From: Streptomyces actinomycinicus
GTDB lineage: Bacteria; Actinomycetota; Actinomycetes; Streptomycetales; Streptomycetaceae
Assembly (NCBI RefSeq): GCF_016741775.1
Contig: NZ_JAERRK010000008.1
Location: 248,001 to 312,000 of the forward strand
DNA length: 64,000 nt
Direction of reading: 5' to 3'
Below, one piece after another: positions 7,888 to 16,598 of the stretch (its first letter is position 1; each line of letters begins with the position of its first letter). Below the pieces are notes generated by a model. That model was not told where the DNA came from. It was given only the letters and a program-made list of their open reading frames with translations, and searched no databases. Position numbers and translations under genes: made by a program.

Positions 7888-9513
7888 ATGTCCGCACCAG
7901 CGCCGTCCCCGCTGGCCATCGTCGACGCCGAGCCCCTGCCCCGGCAGGAAGAGGTCCTCACGGACGCGGCGCTCGCCTTCGTGGCGGAGCTGCACCGGCG
8001 GTTCACCCCGCGCCGTGACGAACTCCTCGCCCGCCGGGCCGAGCGCCGCGCCGAGATCGCCCGCACCTCCACGCTCGACTTCCTGCCCGGGACGGCCGCG
8101 GTCCGCGCGGACGACTCCTGGCGGGTCGCCCCGGCCCCGGCCGCGCTGAACGACAGGCGCGTCGAGATCACCGGCCCCACCGACCGCAAGATGACCATCA
8201 ACGCGCTCAACTCGGGCGCCCGGGTCTGGCTCGCCGACTTCGAGGACGCCTCCGCGCCCACCTGGGAGAACGTCGTTCTCGGCCAGGTCAACCTGATCGA
8301 CGCGTACACCCGGAACATCGACTTCACCGACGAGCGCACCGGCAAGTCCTACGCCCTGCGGCCCGACGAGGAGCTGGCCACGGTCGTCATGCGCCCGCGC
8401 GGCTGGCACCTCGACGAACGCCATCTCGTCGACCCGGACGGCACCCCGGTCCCCGGCGCCTTCGTCGACTTCGGCCTGTACTTCTTCCACAACGCCCAGC
8501 GGCTGCTGGACCTCGGCAAGGGCCCGTACTTCTACCTGCCGAAGACCGAGTCGCACCTCGAGGCCCGGCTGTGGAACGAGGTGTTCGTCTTCGCGCAGGA
8601 CTACGTCGGCATCCCGCAGGGCACCGTCCGCGCCACCGTCCTGATCGAGACCATCACGGCCGCGTACGAGATGGAGGAGATCCTCTACGAGCTGCGCGAC
8701 CACGCGGCGGGGCTGAACGCCGGCCGCTGGGACTACCTGTTCTCCATCGTGAAGAACTTCCGTGACGGCGGCGCGAAGTTCGTCCTGCCGGACCGCAACG
8801 CGGTGACGATGACCGCCCCGTTCATGCGGGCCTACACCGAACTCCTCGTCCGCACCTGCCACAAGCGCGGCGCGCACGCGATCGGCGGCATGGCGGCCTT
8901 CATCCCGTCCCGGCGCGACGCCGAGGTCAACAAGGTGGCCTTCGAGAAGGTCCGCGCCGACAAGGACCGCGAGGCGAACGACGGTTTCGACGGCTCCTGG
9001 GTCGCCCACCCCGACCTGGTGCCGATCGCCACGGAGTCCTTCGACAAGGTCCTCGGGGACAGGCCGAACCAGAAGGACCGGCTGCGCGAGGACGTGCACG
9101 TCGAGGCCGCCGACCTGATCGCGATCGACTCGCTGGACGCGAAGCCGACCTACAACGGCCTGGTCAACGCCGTCCAGGTCGGTATCCGTTACATCGAGGC
9201 CTGGCTGCGCGGGCTCGGCGCCGTCGCCATCTTCAACCTGATGGAGGACGCGGCCACCGCCGAGATCTCCCGCTCGCAGATCTGGCAGTGGATCAACGCG
9301 GGCGTCGAGTTCGAGAACGGCGACCGGGCCACGCCTGAGCTGGCCCGCAAGGTCGCCGCGGAGGAACTCGACGCCATCCGCAAGGAGATCGGCGAGGAGG
9401 CGTTCGCGGCCGGCCACTGGCAGGAGGCGCACGACCTGCTGCTCCAGGTGTCCCTGGACGACGACTACGCCGACTTCCTCACGCTGCCGGCGTACCAGCA
9501 GCTCAAGGGCTGA
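7888..9513 (+). CDS. aceB: Malate synthase A
   Basis: A 541-residue malate synthase of the A isoform, condensing glyoxylate with acetyl-CoA to malate. The family signature RDHAAGLNAGRWDYLFS is intact around residue 270, and ADFEDASAPTWEN and GGMAAFIPSRRD are present. ATG at 7888 follows GAAGGAAG. There is no isocitrate lyase beside it, and its promoter has the same paired boxes as the allantoin and glyoxylate genes. Its main job here is therefore probably to use glyoxylate from ureidoglycolate rather than to run a glyoxylate bypass. A strong hairpin follows. Confidence 0.97.
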   Translation: MSAPAPSPLAIVDAEPLPRQEEVLTDAALAFVAELHRRFTPRRDELLARRAERRAEIARTSTLDFLPGTAAVRADDSWRVAPAPAALNDRRVEITGPTDRKMTINALNSGARVWLADFEDASAPTWENVVLGQVNLIDAYTRNIDFTDERTGKSYALRPDEELATVVMRPRGWHLDERHLVDPDGTPVPGAFVDFGLYFFHNAQRLLDLGKGPYFYLPKTESHLEARLWNEVFVFAQDYVGIPQGTVRATVLIETITAAYEMEEILYELRDHAAGLNAGRWDYLFSIVKNFRDGGAKFVLPDRNAVTMTAPFMRAYTELLVRTCHKRGAHAIGGMAAFIPSRRDAEVNKVAFEKVRADKDREANDGFDGSWVAHPDLVPIATESFDKVLGDRPNQKDRLREDVHVEAADLIAIDSLDAKPTYNGLVNAVQVGIRYIEAWLRGLGAVAIFNLMEDAATAEISRSQIWQWINAGVEFENGDRATPELARKVAAEELDAIRKEIGEEAFAAGHWQEAHDLLLQVSLDDDYADFLTLPAYQQLKG

Positions 9514-9536
9514 CCGGCACGCACTGCGAACGCTGC

Positions 9537-9567
9537 GGGCGGCCCCGGGTCTTCCCCGGGGCCGCCC
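9537..9567 (+). terminator. Terminator of malate synthase
   Basis: A perfect 13-bp inverted repeat (9537-9549 with 9555-9567) with a 5-nt loop begins 24 nt after the aceB stop and lies between convergent genes, so it may work for both strands. Confidence 0.8.
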
Positions 9568-9615
9568 GGTCGCGTACGAGCCCCTTCACGGCCGTCGGCC
9601 CCGTGCGGCTCCGGC

Positions 9616-10530
9616 TCACCCCAGGTGCGCCGACCAGTCCTGTTCCGCCGCCGGCTTGCCGTGCAGATCGGGGACCCGCTTCAGCCAGGCCGGGCGGCCC
9701 GCCTGTGTCCTCGCCGCGCGGGCGGCCTCCTCGGCCGCGAGTTCCTCGCGGCTCGGGAAGTCGGTGGGCAGCCACTGGGGCGAGAGCCGGACGCGGTCCA
9801 GCAGGTAGCCGACGTAGGCGTCGCGGACGTCGCCGGGCGTGGCGAACCCGGCGTCCTCGGCCAGCCAGGCGTCCGGCACCTCGGCGACGATGCCGCGCAG
9901 CAGTTCCTCGGTGACGCGGGGCGCGAGTTCGGCGTCGGCGGCGCGGACGTCGGGGCCGTAGTGGCCGAGGGCGTGGTAACGGAAGTCGTACTTCTTGCCG
10001 GGCGTGGTGGTGTCCCAGCGGTGGTGGAAGACGAGGGCGGCACCGTGGTCGATGAGCCACAGCCGCGGGGGTGCGGTCCCGAGCGTGGGCCAGACCATCA
10101 GGTTGGAGCTGTGGACCGTACGGTCGACGTTGGCGGTGAGCGCGTCCAGCCAGACGATCCGGCCGGCCTCCAGCGGGTCCACCGGGAACCACCTGGCGAT
10201 CTCCGGCGTGAAGTCCCGGGCGCCCGGGAGGTAGTCCATGCCGAGGTTGACGCCGGCGCTGGCGCTGTGCAGGTCGCGCACCTCCTGGTGCGGTTCGGCG
10301 TCGGCGACGGCGGGGTCGAAGTGGACGAGGACCAGCTCCGGGAAGCGCAGGCCGAGCGCGCGGGCCAGCTCACCCACGATGACCTCGGCGACCAGGGCCT
10401 TGTGTCCCTGTGCCGAGCCGGTGAACTTCACGACGTACGTGCCCAGGTCGTCGGCCTCGACGACTCCGGGGACGGAGCCGCCGGACCGCAGCGGCTCCAC
10501 ATAGCGGGTTGCGGTGACCTCGGACAGCAT
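9616..10530 (-). CDS. HipA-like kinase family protein
   Basis: A 304-residue protein of the actinobacterial HipA-like kinase family. Visible landmarks are YVVKFTGSAQGHKALVAEVI (ATP-lysine region), WLDALTANVDRTVHSSNLM (catalytic-loop-like, with D and N) and LWLIDHGAALVF (metal-binding DH in place of DFG). It lacks the HipB antitoxin neighbour of true HipA, and no small HTH gene lies beside it, so a toxin role is unsupported. The start is ATG at 10530. It is convergent with aceB and divergent from the CAP-domain gene. Substrate is unknown. Confidence 0.75.
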   Translation of the reverse strand: MLSEVTATRYVEPLRSGGSVPGVVEADDLGTYVVKFTGSAQGHKALVAEVIVGELARALGLRFPELVLVHFDPAVADAEPHQEVRDLHSASAGVNLGMDYLPGARDFTPEIARWFPVDPLEAGRIVWLDALTANVDRTVHSSNLMVWPTLGTAPPRLWLIDHGAALVFHHRWDTTTPGKKYDFRYHALGHYGPDVRAADAELAPRVTEELLRGIVAEVPDAWLAEDAGFATPGDVRDAYVGYLLDRVRLSPQWLPTDFPSREELAAEEAARAARTQAGRPAWLKRVPDLHGKPAAEQDWSAHLG

Positions 10531-10953
10531 CCCCTCAGGCTATATGCGGAGCACCTGGGGGTCCGAGCGGCGTAGTCGGCCCCGGCCCCCGGTGGACGGG
10601 CGGCAGGAGGTTGATGTGACATCCCTCACGCAGGGGTCGGCTACTAACCAAGCTGACTAGTAGACGCCCCTCCGGCGACATATGGGATTTGTCCGTCTTG
10701 CCAGGCGTGCCGGTGTGCCTTCGCGGGCAGGTACGGCGCCCGGCCGCTCGGCTCCCGTATCCGGCGTACGGGCGGCGTTCCTGACGGGGTGACAGCAAAC
10801 AGCAAACGTCGCGGACGCGAAGACGACAGTTCGTCGCGCTGATGACAAGGGGCGTGGGGAGCTACGAAGCCCGATAGTGGACGAGCCCTTTGCGCTCCCT
10901 GTGAAGGGATCCCGAGAATGAGCGCCCGGCGATCACCGAGTGAGGGTTCACGC
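10531..10953. other. Intergenic region with CRP-like palindrome
   Basis: This 423-bp divergent gap between the HipA-like and CAP-domain genes contains no plausible gene. It holds TGTGACATCCCTCACG (10615-10630), close to the TGTGA-N6-TCACA pattern bound by CRP proteins, and an inverted CTACTA/TAGTAG pair (about 10640-10662). Both are candidate promoter elements for the divergent genes; neither is proven. I looked for a c-di-AMP riboswitch, which often precedes secreted cell-wall genes, and do not see its conserved core. Confidence 0.35.
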
Positions 10954-11748
10954 ATGGGCAAGCATCGCAAGACGCAGTACTACCGGCGCATAGTCGTCGC
11001 CACCGTCGCCGTCGGCGCCGTGGGCGTACCGTCCGTCGCCCTGGCCTGTTCCGACTGGCCGTACGGCACGGACGAGCGGACCACCGTCGCCGCGACGAGC
11101 ACGCCCACGGCACCGTGGCAGCACGGCCAGCGCCACCACCGCCATCACCACCGCAACGGTCATGTCGCGCACGCGCCGCGGCCCACCGCACCCGGCACGC
11201 CGAAGGCCACCGCACCGGCCGCGCCGAAGGCCACCGCTCACCCGAGCGCCACGAAGAAGACCACGGCCCCCGAGCCGCGGCGGACCACCGTGCCCCGCAC
11301 ACCCGCGGCCACCACCGCTCCGTCCACGGCCCCCGCCGCGCCGAGCACCCCGAAGCCCACCGCCACGGCGTCCGGCGTCACCGCTCGCATCGTGCAGCTC
11401 GTCAACGCCGAGCGCGCCAAGGCGCAGTGCCGGCCCCTGACCGTGAACCCGGAGCTGACCAAGGCCGCGCAGGCGCACAGCGCGGACATGTCGGCCCACC
11501 GGAACATGTCGCACACCGGGTCCGACGGTTCCTCCCCCGGCGACCGCATCACCGGCGCCGGCTACACCTGGAGCAGCTACGGCGAGAACGTCGCCTACGG
11601 CTACACCACCGCGGAGCAGGTCATGGACGCCTGGATGTCCAGCCCGGGGCACCGGGCCAACATCCTCAACTGCGGGTTCAAGGAGATCGGCGTCGGCCTC
11701 GCGCAGCCCGGCAGCTACTGGACCCAGGACTTCGGCACCGCCCGGTGA
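10954..11748 (+). CDS. Secreted CAP (SCP) domain protein
   Basis: A 264-residue exported protein. Residues about 1-33 are a signal peptide (basic start, then VVATVAVGAVGVPSVALAC), followed by a long low-complexity Pro/Thr/Ala and His-rich stalk to about residue 140. The C-terminal 120 residues are a CAP/SCP-PR1 domain with the expected His and Glu positions (AQAHSADM, GENVAYGY, SPGHRANIL). Such domains are found in extracellular proteins of unclear enzymatic function. ATG 10954 is chosen because it starts the signal peptide. The alanine-cysteine at the signal end is not a clear lipobox. It is convergent with the first NIS synthetase. Confidence 0.85.
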   Translation: MGKHRKTQYYRRIVVATVAVGAVGVPSVALACSDWPYGTDERTTVAATSTPTAPWQHGQRHHRHHHRNGHVAHAPRPTAPGTPKATAPAAPKATAHPSATKKTTAPEPRRTTVPRTPAATTAPSTAPAAPSTPKPTATASGVTARIVQLVNAERAKAQCRPLTVNPELTKAAQAHSADMSAHRNMSHTGSDGSSPGDRITGAGYTWSSYGENVAYGYTTAEQVMDAWMSSPGHRANILNCGFKEIGVGLAQPGSYWTQDFGTAR

Positions 11749-11758
11749 TCCGCGCGGG

Positions 11759-13258
11759 TCAGGCCCCTGCCAGCGGGTTCGGCAGGGGCAGGTAGCGGGC
11801 CTCCGCCCCGTCGGCGCCGGTCCAGCGCAGCAGCAGGTTGGTCTTCCCCGGCAGGGTGGGCGCGCCGAGCAGCGCGGGGATCTCGGGCAGGTCGTGCCGG
11901 GCGAGTTCACGTCGGGCGGCGGGCCAGGGCTCCAGGCCCGGGTGGTGCTCGGCGAGGGCGGCGGCGATCTCGGTGAGGTGGTTGACGACCAGGCAGTACA
12001 CCAGCCGTTCCCAGCCGGCGGCCCGGGTCACGTCCGGCAGCAGCTTGGCGCCCTCCGCGTCCCGGAACAGGGCCTGCACGGGCGTACCGGTCCCGTCCAC
12101 GGCGACGAGGGTGTTCTGCAGATGGGCCTCGACGACCACCCCGTGGTCGTCGAAGGCGGTCAGGACGGGCGGTACGACGTGCCGCAGGTACGCCTCCCAC
12201 CAGCCGGCCGGGTCGGCCGTGGCGGCCAGCGGGTTGCCGTCGAAGCCCTCGGCGAGGCCCGCGGCGAGCAGCGGGGTGGCGCCGGGCAGCAGGTGGCCGC
12301 GCAGGCCGTCCCGGACGAGGACGGCCAGTTCCTCGAAGGCGAAGGCGGCGGTGCGGTAGCCGCGGTCGCTCAGCCAGGCCGCGGGCGGGCCCATCGCCGC
12401 GAAGGCGTGCCCGGCCGCGAGGTCGGTGCGGCGCAGTCTGCACAGGTCGTGACGCCACAGCCGGCGGATGTCGTTGGTGATGCGGACATCCAGGCTGAAC
12501 TTCAGGAACAGGTCCCGGCGGGGCTCGTACACCGTGCGGACCGCGGCCGTCGGCCAGGTGTCGAACCCCGTCGTGCCGAGCCGCAGCAGACGGCCGTCGG
12601 CGAACGCGGGGGCGAGGTCACCGGCCACGAGGCCGAGCTGCCAGGGGTGGGCGGGCAGCAGCCGGTAGCCGGGCGGGGCCGTGCCGAGGGCGTCCAGGGC
12701 GGTGGTGTCGCCCTCCTCGGCCACCTGGTCCTCGCGGACGCCGAGCAGCACCAGTCCGAAGCGGGCGTGGGCCTCAGGGGCGTACGGCAGCCAGGACGCG
12801 ACCGGGCCGCCGCCGCGCGCCTTGGGTGCCGGGTGACAAGGATGGCCGGTGAGCAGCGACTGCTCGGAGCGCAGGTAGGGGTCCGCGGGGGCCGTGGCCC
12901 GCTCGCGGGCGGTGAGCAGGGCGGCGACCGCGTCCCGGCTGTCGATCATCTCGGCGGGCAGGTCACCGCCGGGCAGCCCGGTGTGCCGGCGCAGTTCCTC
13001 GCCGACCAGTTTGACCAGCTCCGTGTGGCCGATCCGGCGCCAGGCCCCGGCCGCGAACACCTCGGGCTCCGCGGGGCGCCGCCCCGCGCGCACCCGCAGC
13101 AGCCGGCCGTCCGGCAGCCGGTGGACGCGCCGGTCCCCGACGCCCGGGAGCGGCTCGGCCACCTCCCGCAGCAGGCAGTTGAGCAGCGGCGCTGCCGCAT
13201 AGGCGTCGGCGCGCCGGCCGGCCTCGGCGGTGGGGGGTGTGAGGTCCACGCGTTCCAT
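11759..13258 (-). CDS. NIS siderophore synthetase (IucA/IucC family), copy 1
   Basis: A 499-residue NRPS-independent siderophore synthetase. It keeps the ATP-binding GHPCHPAPKARGG (HPxHPxxK), LLPAHPWQL, KFSLDVRITNDIRRL in the middle, and VVEAHLQNTLV with LFRDAEG near the C-terminus. These enzymes adenylate a carboxylate such as citrate and join it to an amine or alcohol. ATG 13258 starts MERVDLTPP; the ribosome site is weak. It is divergent from a second NIS gene 139 bp away, and no amine hydroxylase, acyltransferase, exporter or uptake gene is nearby. I see no 19-bp DmdR-type iron box in the shared promoter region. Confidence 0.85.
   Translation of the reverse strand: MERVDLTPPTAEAGRRADAYAAAPLLNCLLREVAEPLPGVGDRRVHRLPDGRLLRVRAGRRPAEPEVFAAGAWRRIGHTELVKLVGEELRRHTGLPGGDLPAEMIDSRDAVAALLTARERATAPADPYLRSEQSLLTGHPCHPAPKARGGGPVASWLPYAPEAHARFGLVLLGVREDQVAEEGDTTALDALGTAPPGYRLLPAHPWQLGLVAGDLAPAFADGRLLRLGTTGFDTWPTAAVRTVYEPRRDLFLKFSLDVRITNDIRRLWRHDLCRLRRTDLAAGHAFAAMGPPAAWLSDRGYRTAAFAFEELAVLVRDGLRGHLLPGATPLLAAGLAEGFDGNPLAATADPAGWWEAYLRHVVPPVLTAFDDHGVVVEAHLQNTLVAVDGTGTPVQALFRDAEGAKLLPDVTRAAGWERLVYCLVVNHLTEIAAALAEHHPGLEPWPAARRELARHDLPEIPALLGAPTLPGKTNLLLRWTGADGAEARYLPLPNPLAGA
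11763..11789. terminator. Bidirectional hairpin between CAP gene and NIS synthetase
   Basis: A 9-bp inverted repeat (11763-11771 with 11781-11789) sits 15 nt after the CAP-gene stop and overlaps the last codons of the convergent NIS synthetase, whose genes are only 10 nt apart. Confidence 0.5.
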
Positions 13259-13397
13259 TCGTCCGTCGTCCACAGGGCCCGCGGCCGTCCCTGCGCGCGC
13301 CGGGTGCGCCGCGCGGGAGCCGGTGATGATCAGTATGGCTGTCGTCCCCGGCAGTCCCCGACAATCGTGCCGTGCCCGCGTACCCGAGGAGCCGACC

Positions 13398-14909
13398 GTG
13401 CACCGTCCCACCACCGCCGAGGCCGAGATCGCCGAGGAGCTGGCCACCGTCCGGCCCGGCCTGCTGCCCCGGTACGCGGCGGAGCTGCCGGGTGCCCGCG
13501 CCGCCGTGCTGACCCGGTTGTGGCGGGCGCTGGCCCATGAGCCGCTGCCGTGGCTCGCCGGCCGGGTGCCCTGGGCGCACGGCCTCGCCCTGCGCCTGGC
13601 CGACGGCCGGACCCTGCGGGGGCCGCACACGGACCCGTACGCCACGAGCGCGTACGTCACCGCCGTACGCCTGGACCGGGAGCGGTACGAGGATCCGGCG
13701 CGTCTGATGACCGCGCTCGCTGTGCCGCGCGCGTCCGGGCTGGCGGCGGAACTGGCGCACAGTGTCGCCTCGCTGGCGCTGTCCCGGGCCGGCGCGGACC
13801 ACCCGAAGGAGTGGCCGGAGCAGGACTGGGAGTGGGAACAGCGGGTGGTCGACGGTCACCCCTTCCACCCCAACTGCCGCTCCCGTCCCGGCTTCTCGGT
13901 GGCCGACCAGCTGGCGTACGGCCCGGAACACGGCCCGGTGGTCGAACTGGGGACGGTGCCGGTACCGGCGGCGGACTGCTCGGTCTCCGGCGACTGGCCG
14001 GCCGAACTCCGCTCCGGCGGGCATCTGTTGGTGCCTGTGCACCCGTGGCAGGCCGCGCATGTGCTCCGGCGGCCGTACGACGTCTGGCGCCCGGCCCGGC
14101 CGCTGATGTCCCTGCGCACCCTGGCGCTGCCCGGTGGCCCGCACGTGAAGACCGCGCTGAGCGCCCGGCTGACCTCGTCGGTGCGGGACATCTCCGGCTA
14201 CTCGGTGCGGGCCGCGGCGACCCTGTCCGCCTTCGCGGAGGACCTGGCGGCGCGCACCGACGGCCTGCTGCACGTCACCCGCACGCTGGGAGCGGTCACC
14301 GCCCTCTCCCCCGACCTGGCCGCGCTGCTGCGGGAGTCGCCGGAGGTGTACGCGGCGCCGGGGGAACGCGTGCTGCCGGTGGCCGCGCTCGCGACCACGG
14401 CCCTGCAGAAGTCGCCCGCCTGGCTGGCCTCGTTCACCCGGCTGGCGCTCACGGTGGGCCTGCGCCTGCTGGACCTCGGCGTGGCCCTGGAGGCCCACGG
14501 CCAGAACCTGCTGGTCGTCCTGTCGGCCGACGGCGCTCCGCTGCGCCTGGTCTACCGCGACCTGGCCGACATCCGGATCAGCCCCGCCCGCCTGTCCCGC
14601 CACGGCATCCCCGCGCCCGGCCTCAGCGGCCGCCTGGTCACGGACGACGAGACGACGCTGCGGCGCAAGCTGTTCGGATCCCTGGTGGCAGGTGCCCTGG
14701 CCGCCACGGCGGGCTCGGGCCCGGCCCTCGCCACCGCGCTCCGAACCACCCTGCCCGCCTTGCCGCACACCCCCGACCTGGCATCCCTGTACGACACCCC
14801 GGTACCGACGAAGGCCCTGACCCTGATGCGCCTGTCCCCCGACCGGGCCGGCGACCTCTGGACGACGCTGCCTCATCCCTGCGCGACGGATTTTCCGGCC
14901 GCCGGCTGA
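13398..14909 (+). CDS. NIS siderophore synthetase (IucA/IucC family), copy 2
   Basis: A 503-residue IucA/IucC-family protein, divergent from copy 1. It has GHPFHPNCRSRPG (the lysine of HPxHPxxK is replaced by arginine one step on), LVPVHPWQAAH, VKTALSARLTSSVRDIS and VALEAHGQNLLV with LVYRDLADIRI. GTG 13398 is preceded by GAGGAG. The LTSSVR phrase resembles those NIS subfamilies that act on a partly built product, while copy 1 may perform the first condensation; this ordering is inference. Product and substrates are unknown because no precursor gene is linked. Confidence 0.85.
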   Translation: MHRPTTAEAEIAEELATVRPGLLPRYAAELPGARAAVLTRLWRALAHEPLPWLAGRVPWAHGLALRLADGRTLRGPHTDPYATSAYVTAVRLDRERYEDPARLMTALAVPRASGLAAELAHSVASLALSRAGADHPKEWPEQDWEWEQRVVDGHPFHPNCRSRPGFSVADQLAYGPEHGPVVELGTVPVPAADCSVSGDWPAELRSGGHLLVPVHPWQAAHVLRRPYDVWRPARPLMSLRTLALPGGPHVKTALSARLTSSVRDISGYSVRAAATLSAFAEDLAARTDGLLHVTRTLGAVTALSPDLAALLRESPEVYAAPGERVLPVAALATTALQKSPAWLASFTRLALTVGLRLLDLGVALEAHGQNLLVVLSADGAPLRLVYRDLADIRISPARLSRHGIPAPGLSGRLVTDDETTLRRKLFGSLVAGALAATAGSGPALATALRTTLPALPHTPDLASLYDTPVPTKALTLMRLSPDRAGDLWTTLPHPCATDFPAAG

Positions 14910-15016
14910 TTTTGCGTCATATCAGCAGTCCTGAAATCGCGTTGGCCTCAGCACGACCGTCCGCAGGGTGTACCTCTGGGGGGTCAGCCCGGACACGAGA
15001 GCCTTGAGGGCAGCAG

Positions 15017-16558
15017 ATGACTGACGTCGACAGCAGTGACAGCCTGATGACGCCGATACAGCCGGAACAACTGGAACCGGGGGCCGTGATCGCGCAGTCG
15101 CTGGACAACCAGTGGGTCCCCGCACAGCTCACCAAGGACATGATCGAGCGCGGTCAGTCCCTGGACCAGGTCGGTCACCGGCGCGTCCGGGAGGTGCGGG
15201 CCGAGTACTTCCGCAGCCTCATCAACGCCAGCCAAGTCGTGATCAACCGCGCCTACTTCTACAACAACGACGCGATCAGCCGTGACCTGATCGAAGAGGG
15301 GGAGGCTCGCGCGGCGCATCGAAGACTTCTCGCTTCGGGGGCGATCGTCCCCTTCCTCCTGGGCGAGCGGCACCCGGCCGAGGAGCCGCCCGGCCACCTC
15401 CACCTGCGGCGTGAGGGCTTCACCGCCTGGCAGGAGACGCTGGCGGGCCTGGCCGCCGCCGACCGGGTGCGCTGTGTCCGCATGTCGTGGGACGAGTCCG
15501 CGGGCGACCAGGAGAACCGGGACCGCACCCGGATGCGGCTCTACCAGCCCTTCACCGAGAAGGTCCAGGGGCTCACCGCCAAGGACATCGACATCCTCGC
15601 CGCCCACGTCGGCGTCGCCCGCGAGGACGCGGACCGGTTCGGCGAGCGGCTGGGCGAGGTGGTCGGCTTCAGCAACGGCCTCAGCGTGCGCAGACAGCCG
15701 GTCGTGCGCAACACCCTGTACGAGCAGTTCGTCTCCGTCCCGGGGACGAACGTGGCGGAGGGCAGGTACGACCGGGGCAAGCCCTTCGCGGCGGAGATAA
15801 AGCAGCTCCTGGACCTGATCTACAACGTCAACCTCGCCGACGCCCTGGGGCGTTACCCGCTCACTCCGGTCGGCAGCCTGCGGCGCGTGGTGCTGCAGGA
15901 GGCCCGCGAGGCCAGGGCCGCCACGGTGGGCGTCGTCCAGGATCCGGAGCAGTTGCTGACGTTCCTGCGGCGCCAGACCTTCGCCGCCGTTCAGGACCGG
16001 CTGACGCCGGAGGCGGTGAACGACCTGACGCTGCACGACATCTGGCGGCTGCGCCAGACCTCCGCCTGGAACGCCTACATCCGGGCGTTCGGGGAGCTGA
16101 CCGCTGCTCCGGAGGCGTTCCACGACGGCGTCGGACAGGTCTTCGACGGCTACGTCCGGCTCAACGCGGAGATCCTGAGGCTGGCGCGGGAGCGCCGGCA
16201 GGCCCGGCCCACGGCGTGGCGTCCGGTGGTCGAGGTCGTCGTCACGGTGGGCGCGGCCGTGTTCACCGCCGTCAGCGGCAACGACGTCTGGGAGGTGGCC
16301 GGTTCGATCCTGCCGCTCACGGTGAGCGGCTCGCTGACCGGTTCGGTGCAGCTGGTGCTGCGCAACCGCATGGCCGGACGGCAGGAACAGAGGTTCGCGC
16401 GCGAGATCGCCACCGTACGACTGGCGAGTGAACGAGAATGGGCACAGTTCCACGACCTGGTTCGGCGCCTGCCCGGCTACCGGGACTCCGTGGGCACGGC
16501 CCCGACGGGCACGGCCTCGGCGACCACCCAGGACAACGAAGACCTGCCGGAATACTGA
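15017..16558 (+). CDS. Uncharacterised 513-residue protein
   Basis: I do not recognise this family. The protein is mostly soluble and charged. Visible features are an Asn/Tyr-rich phrase SQVVINRAYFYNNDAISRD near residue 75, VVGFSNGLSVRRQPVVRNTLYEQF near 215, a helical middle, and two hydrophobic stretches at about 410-455 (VVEVVVTVGAAVFTAVSG and AGSILPLTVSGSLTGSVQLVL) that could be paired membrane helices. A charged tail follows, which would give a large cytoplasmic N-domain anchored near its C-terminus. There is no signal peptide. It ends 40 nt before a NUDIX gene on the same strand, so the two may be co-transcribed. Confidence 0.6.
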   Translation: MTDVDSSDSLMTPIQPEQLEPGAVIAQSLDNQWVPAQLTKDMIERGQSLDQVGHRRVREVRAEYFRSLINASQVVINRAYFYNNDAISRDLIEEGEARAAHRRLLASGAIVPFLLGERHPAEEPPGHLHLRREGFTAWQETLAGLAAADRVRCVRMSWDESAGDQENRDRTRMRLYQPFTEKVQGLTAKDIDILAAHVGVAREDADRFGERLGEVVGFSNGLSVRRQPVVRNTLYEQFVSVPGTNVAEGRYDRGKPFAAEIKQLLDLIYNVNLADALGRYPLTPVGSLRRVVLQEAREARAATVGVVQDPEQLLTFLRRQTFAAVQDRLTPEAVNDLTLHDIWRLRQTSAWNAYIRAFGELTAAPEAFHDGVGQVFDGYVRLNAEILRLARERRQARPTAWRPVVEVVVTVGAAVFTAVSGNDVWEVAGSILPLTVSGSLTGSVQLVLRNRMAGRQEQRFAREIATVRLASEREWAQFHDLVRRLPGYRDSVGTAPTGTASATTQDNEDLPEY

Positions 16559-16598
16559 CGAGCCGGAGAACGCCCTTGCACAGCCTGCCGAGTCCCCG

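Noticed and set aside
9616..10530. HipA toxin of a HipAB toxin-antitoxin pair
   Set aside because: No HipB-like HTH gene is adjacent, and the protein fits the separate HipA-like kinase family instead.
10531..10953. c-di-AMP (ydaO-type) riboswitch upstream of the CAP-domain gene
   Set aside because: The conserved core of the riboswitch is not recognisable in the region.
13259..13397. Iron box between the NIS synthetases
   Set aside because: I searched for the TTAGGTTAGGCTAACCTAA-like pattern and saw no credible match.
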